6,950 nucleotides of DNA, from the NCBI GenBank assembly GCA_017391545.1, contig JAFOYD010000073.1, positions 1 through 6,950 on the forward strand, given 5' to 3'. The notes below the pieces were generated by a model. The model had not been told where the DNA came from and did no database searches. It worked only from the letters and a program-made list of their open reading frames with translations. The stretch's first letter is position 1, and every line of letters begins with the position of its first letter. Shown in pieces: positions 5,272 through 6,950 of this stretch. The DNA is from Lachnospiraceae bacterium. Lineage in GTDB: Bacteria; Bacillota; Clostridia; Lachnospirales; Lachnospiraceae. A program made the position numbers and the translations under genes.

Positions 5272-6950
5272 ATGACAGAAGAAATTATGAGCGCTGTAAG
5301 CGGAGAAGTCTTTGGCGTATGGTTCTTAATCGGTGCTGCACTGGTATTCTGGATGCAGGCTGGTTTCGCGATGGTGGAGGCAGGCTTTACCAGAGCAAAG
5401 AATACAGGTAATATCATCATGAAAAACCTGATGGATTTCTGTATCGGTACATGTACATTTATTTTGATTGGTTTCAGCTTATTGCTTGGTGAGGATTTAC
5501 TTGGATTGATCGGAAAACCTGGATTTGATATCTTCACAAGCTATGCAGATTTTGACTGGTCGAATTTCGTATTTAACTTAGTATTCTGCGCTACAACAGC
5601 TACAATCGTATCTGGTGCGATGGCAGAGAGAACAAAGTTCCTTTCTTACTGTGTATACTCAGGTATCATCTCAGGTCTGATCTATCCGATCGAGGCACAC
5701 TGGATCTGGGGCGGCGGCTGGCTTGCCCAGATGGGATTCCATGATTTTGCTGGTTCCTGTGCAATCCACATGGTAGGTGGTATTTCCGCTTTGATCGGTG
5801 CCAAGATTCTTGGACCTCGTATTGGTAAGTTCACAAAAGATAAGCAGGGCAACATTACAAAGGTCAATGCATTCCCTGGACACAACCTGACAATCGGTGC
5901 GCTCGGTGTATTCATCCTCTGGCTTGGCTGGTATGGATTCAACGGTGCTGCATGTACATCTGTAGAGCAGCTTGGTTCTGTATTCGTAACAACTACAATC
6001 GCACCTGCAATCGCAACTGTTGTATGTATGATCTTCACATGGATTAGATATGGCAAACCTGATATTTCAATGTGCTTGAATGCATCCCTTGCAGGTCTTG
6101 TAGCAATCACAGCTCCCTGTGATGTGACAGATGCGTTCGGTGCAATCATTATTGGTGCAGTAGCTGGTGTTTTGGTCGTATTTGGTGTTTGGTTCCTTGA
6201 CTATAAGCTTCACATTGATGACCCTGTTGGTGCAGTAGCAGTTCACTGCTTAAACGGTATCTGGGGTACAGTAGCAGTTGGTTTATTTGCTACAACTTCT
6301 GCTCCTGGAAATGATACACTTGTTGGTCTTTTCTACGGCGGTGGATTCCAGTTATTAGGTATTCAGTTACTCGGTATGTTTGCTGTCATCGCATGGACGG
6401 CAGTGACGATTACAATCACATTCTTTGCGATTAAGGCAATCTTTGGACTTCGTGTTTCAGAGGAAGAGGAAATCGTTGGACTTGATATTAAAGAGCATGG
6501 TCTTCCTTCAGCATATGCAGGCTTCTCTATGATGGATATTTCTAACACAATGATCATGGAGGAGAATGAAAATACACAGCTTGGTACAGACAACTATGAT
6601 GAGGCTTCTGAGGCTCAGAAGAATGCGGCTGTCAAGGTTGCAAAGGCTCCACTTGATGCGGCAACAGGAATTTACAAGGTCGTTATCATTGCAAAGCTTT
6701 CAAGATACGATGTGCTGCGTAAGGCTATGAACGATATCGGTGTAACCGGTATGACCGTTACTCAGGTAATGGGTTGTGGTATCCAGAAGGGTGCAGGCGA
6801 GAAGTATCGTGGTGCTGAGGTCGATGCGACATTGCTTCCGAAGGTTAAGGTCGAGGTCGTTGTCGCAAATATCCCTGTAGAGAATGTTATTGAGACAGCA
6901 AAGAAAGTTCTCTACACCGGACATATCGGTGATGGTAAGATCTTCGTATA
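5272..6950 (+). CDS. amt: Ammonium transporter fused to a C-terminal PII signal protein (partial, 3' end outside window)
   Basis: No stop occurs before the window edge, giving 559 codons plus two bases. Residues 1 to about 405 form an Amt/MEP/Rh channel that conducts ammonium across the cytoplasmic membrane. The pore Phe105 and Trp146, Asp158 in DFAG, and the twin histidines His166 and His325 match AmtB positions Phe107, Trp148, Asp160, His168 and His318; AmtB Ser219 is Ala here (GFNGAA). The cytoplasmic tail has VGLDIKEHGLPSAYAG, then an acidic, alanine-rich linker. From about residue 467 a PII (GlnB/GlnK) domain begins: GVTGMTVTQV, GIQKG, the T-loop KYRGAEVDATLLPKVKVEV, and TGHIGDGKIFV, where the window ends. 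PII normally plugs the Amt pore when nitrogen is plentiful; here channel and plug are one chain. The uridylylation Tyr51 of E. coli PII is Val517. Start and GGAGG site are clear. Confidence 0.95.
   Translation, partial: MTEEIMSAVSGEVFGVWFLIGAALVFWMQAGFAMVEAGFTRAKNTGNIIMKNLMDFCIGTCTFILIGFSLLLGEDLLGLIGKPGFDIFTSYADFDWSNFVFNLVFCATTATIVSGAMAERTKFLSYCVYSGIISGLIYPIEAHWIWGGGWLAQMGFHDFAGSCAIHMVGGISALIGAKILGPRIGKFTKDKQGNITKVNAFPGHNLTIGALGVFILWLGWYGFNGAACTSVEQLGSVFVTTTIAPAIATVVCMIFTWIRYGKPDISMCLNASLAGLVAITAPCDVTDAFGAIIIGAVAGVLVVFGVWFLDYKLHIDDPVGAVAVHCLNGIWGTVAVGLFATTSAPGNDTLVGLFYGGGFQLLGIQLLGMFAVIAWTAVTITITFFAIKAIFGLRVSEEEEIVGLDIKEHGLPSAYAGFSMMDISNTMIMEENENTQLGTDNYDEASEAQKNAAVKVAKAPLDAATGIYKVVIIAKLSRYDVLRKAMNDIGVTGMTVTQVMGCGIQKGAGEKYRGAEVDATLLPKVKVEVVVANIPVENVIETAKKVLYTGHIGDGKIFV

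Noticed and set aside
1..6950. CRISPR arrays, tRNA or rRNA genes, insertion sequences, phage genes or defence systems
   Set aside because: No regular repeat-spacer pattern, no transposase or integrase motifs, and no RNA gene signatures were seen. The region reads as stable metabolic chromosome.

Overview
The window looks like chromosome from a low-to-moderate-GC Gram-positive anaerobe of the Clostridia, most likely Lachnospiraceae (inference). The reasons are strong GGAGG-type ribosome binding sites, sigma-A style promoters, tightly packed or overlapping genes, a radical-SAM (anaerobic) thiazole pathway using ThiH rather than the oxygen-dependent ThiO, and a clostridial-type TenI. No genome-level check was possible.

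Layout. Positions 1-260 hold no gene I can support; they contain a set of inverted and direct repeats. A sigma-A promoter (261-289) starts a leader carrying a clear TPP (thiamine pyrophosphate) riboswitch (about 304-393) followed by an intrinsic terminator (436-468). This controls a compact plus-strand thiamine operon: thiS (574-771), thiG (795-1577), thiH (1591-2844), a tenI-type thiazole tautomerase (2837-3463, overlapping thiH by 8 bases) and thiD (3432-4961, overlapping tenI by 32 bases). ThiD is fused in frame to a C-terminal GNAT acetyltransferase. ThiS, ThiG, ThiH and TenI make the thiazole half of thiamine; the ThiD part phosphorylates the pyrimidine half. No thiF, thiE or thiC is visible in the window.

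Positions 4962-5271 separate the thiamine operon from a nitrogen gene. They contain AT-rich repeats, a near-consensus extended -10 promoter (5082-5110), a very strong terminator hairpin only about 10 bases after the predicted transcription start (5128-5163), and a further leader stretch that can be drawn as an H-type pseudoknot.

The last gene (5272 to the window edge, open at the 3' end) encodes an ammonium transporter fused to its own PII (GlnB/GlnK) regulator. The PII T-loop lacks the tyrosine that is uridylylated in enteric PII proteins. The most interesting points are the ThiD-GNAT fusion, the Amt-PII fusion with its altered T-loop, and the promoter-terminator-leader arrangement in front of it.
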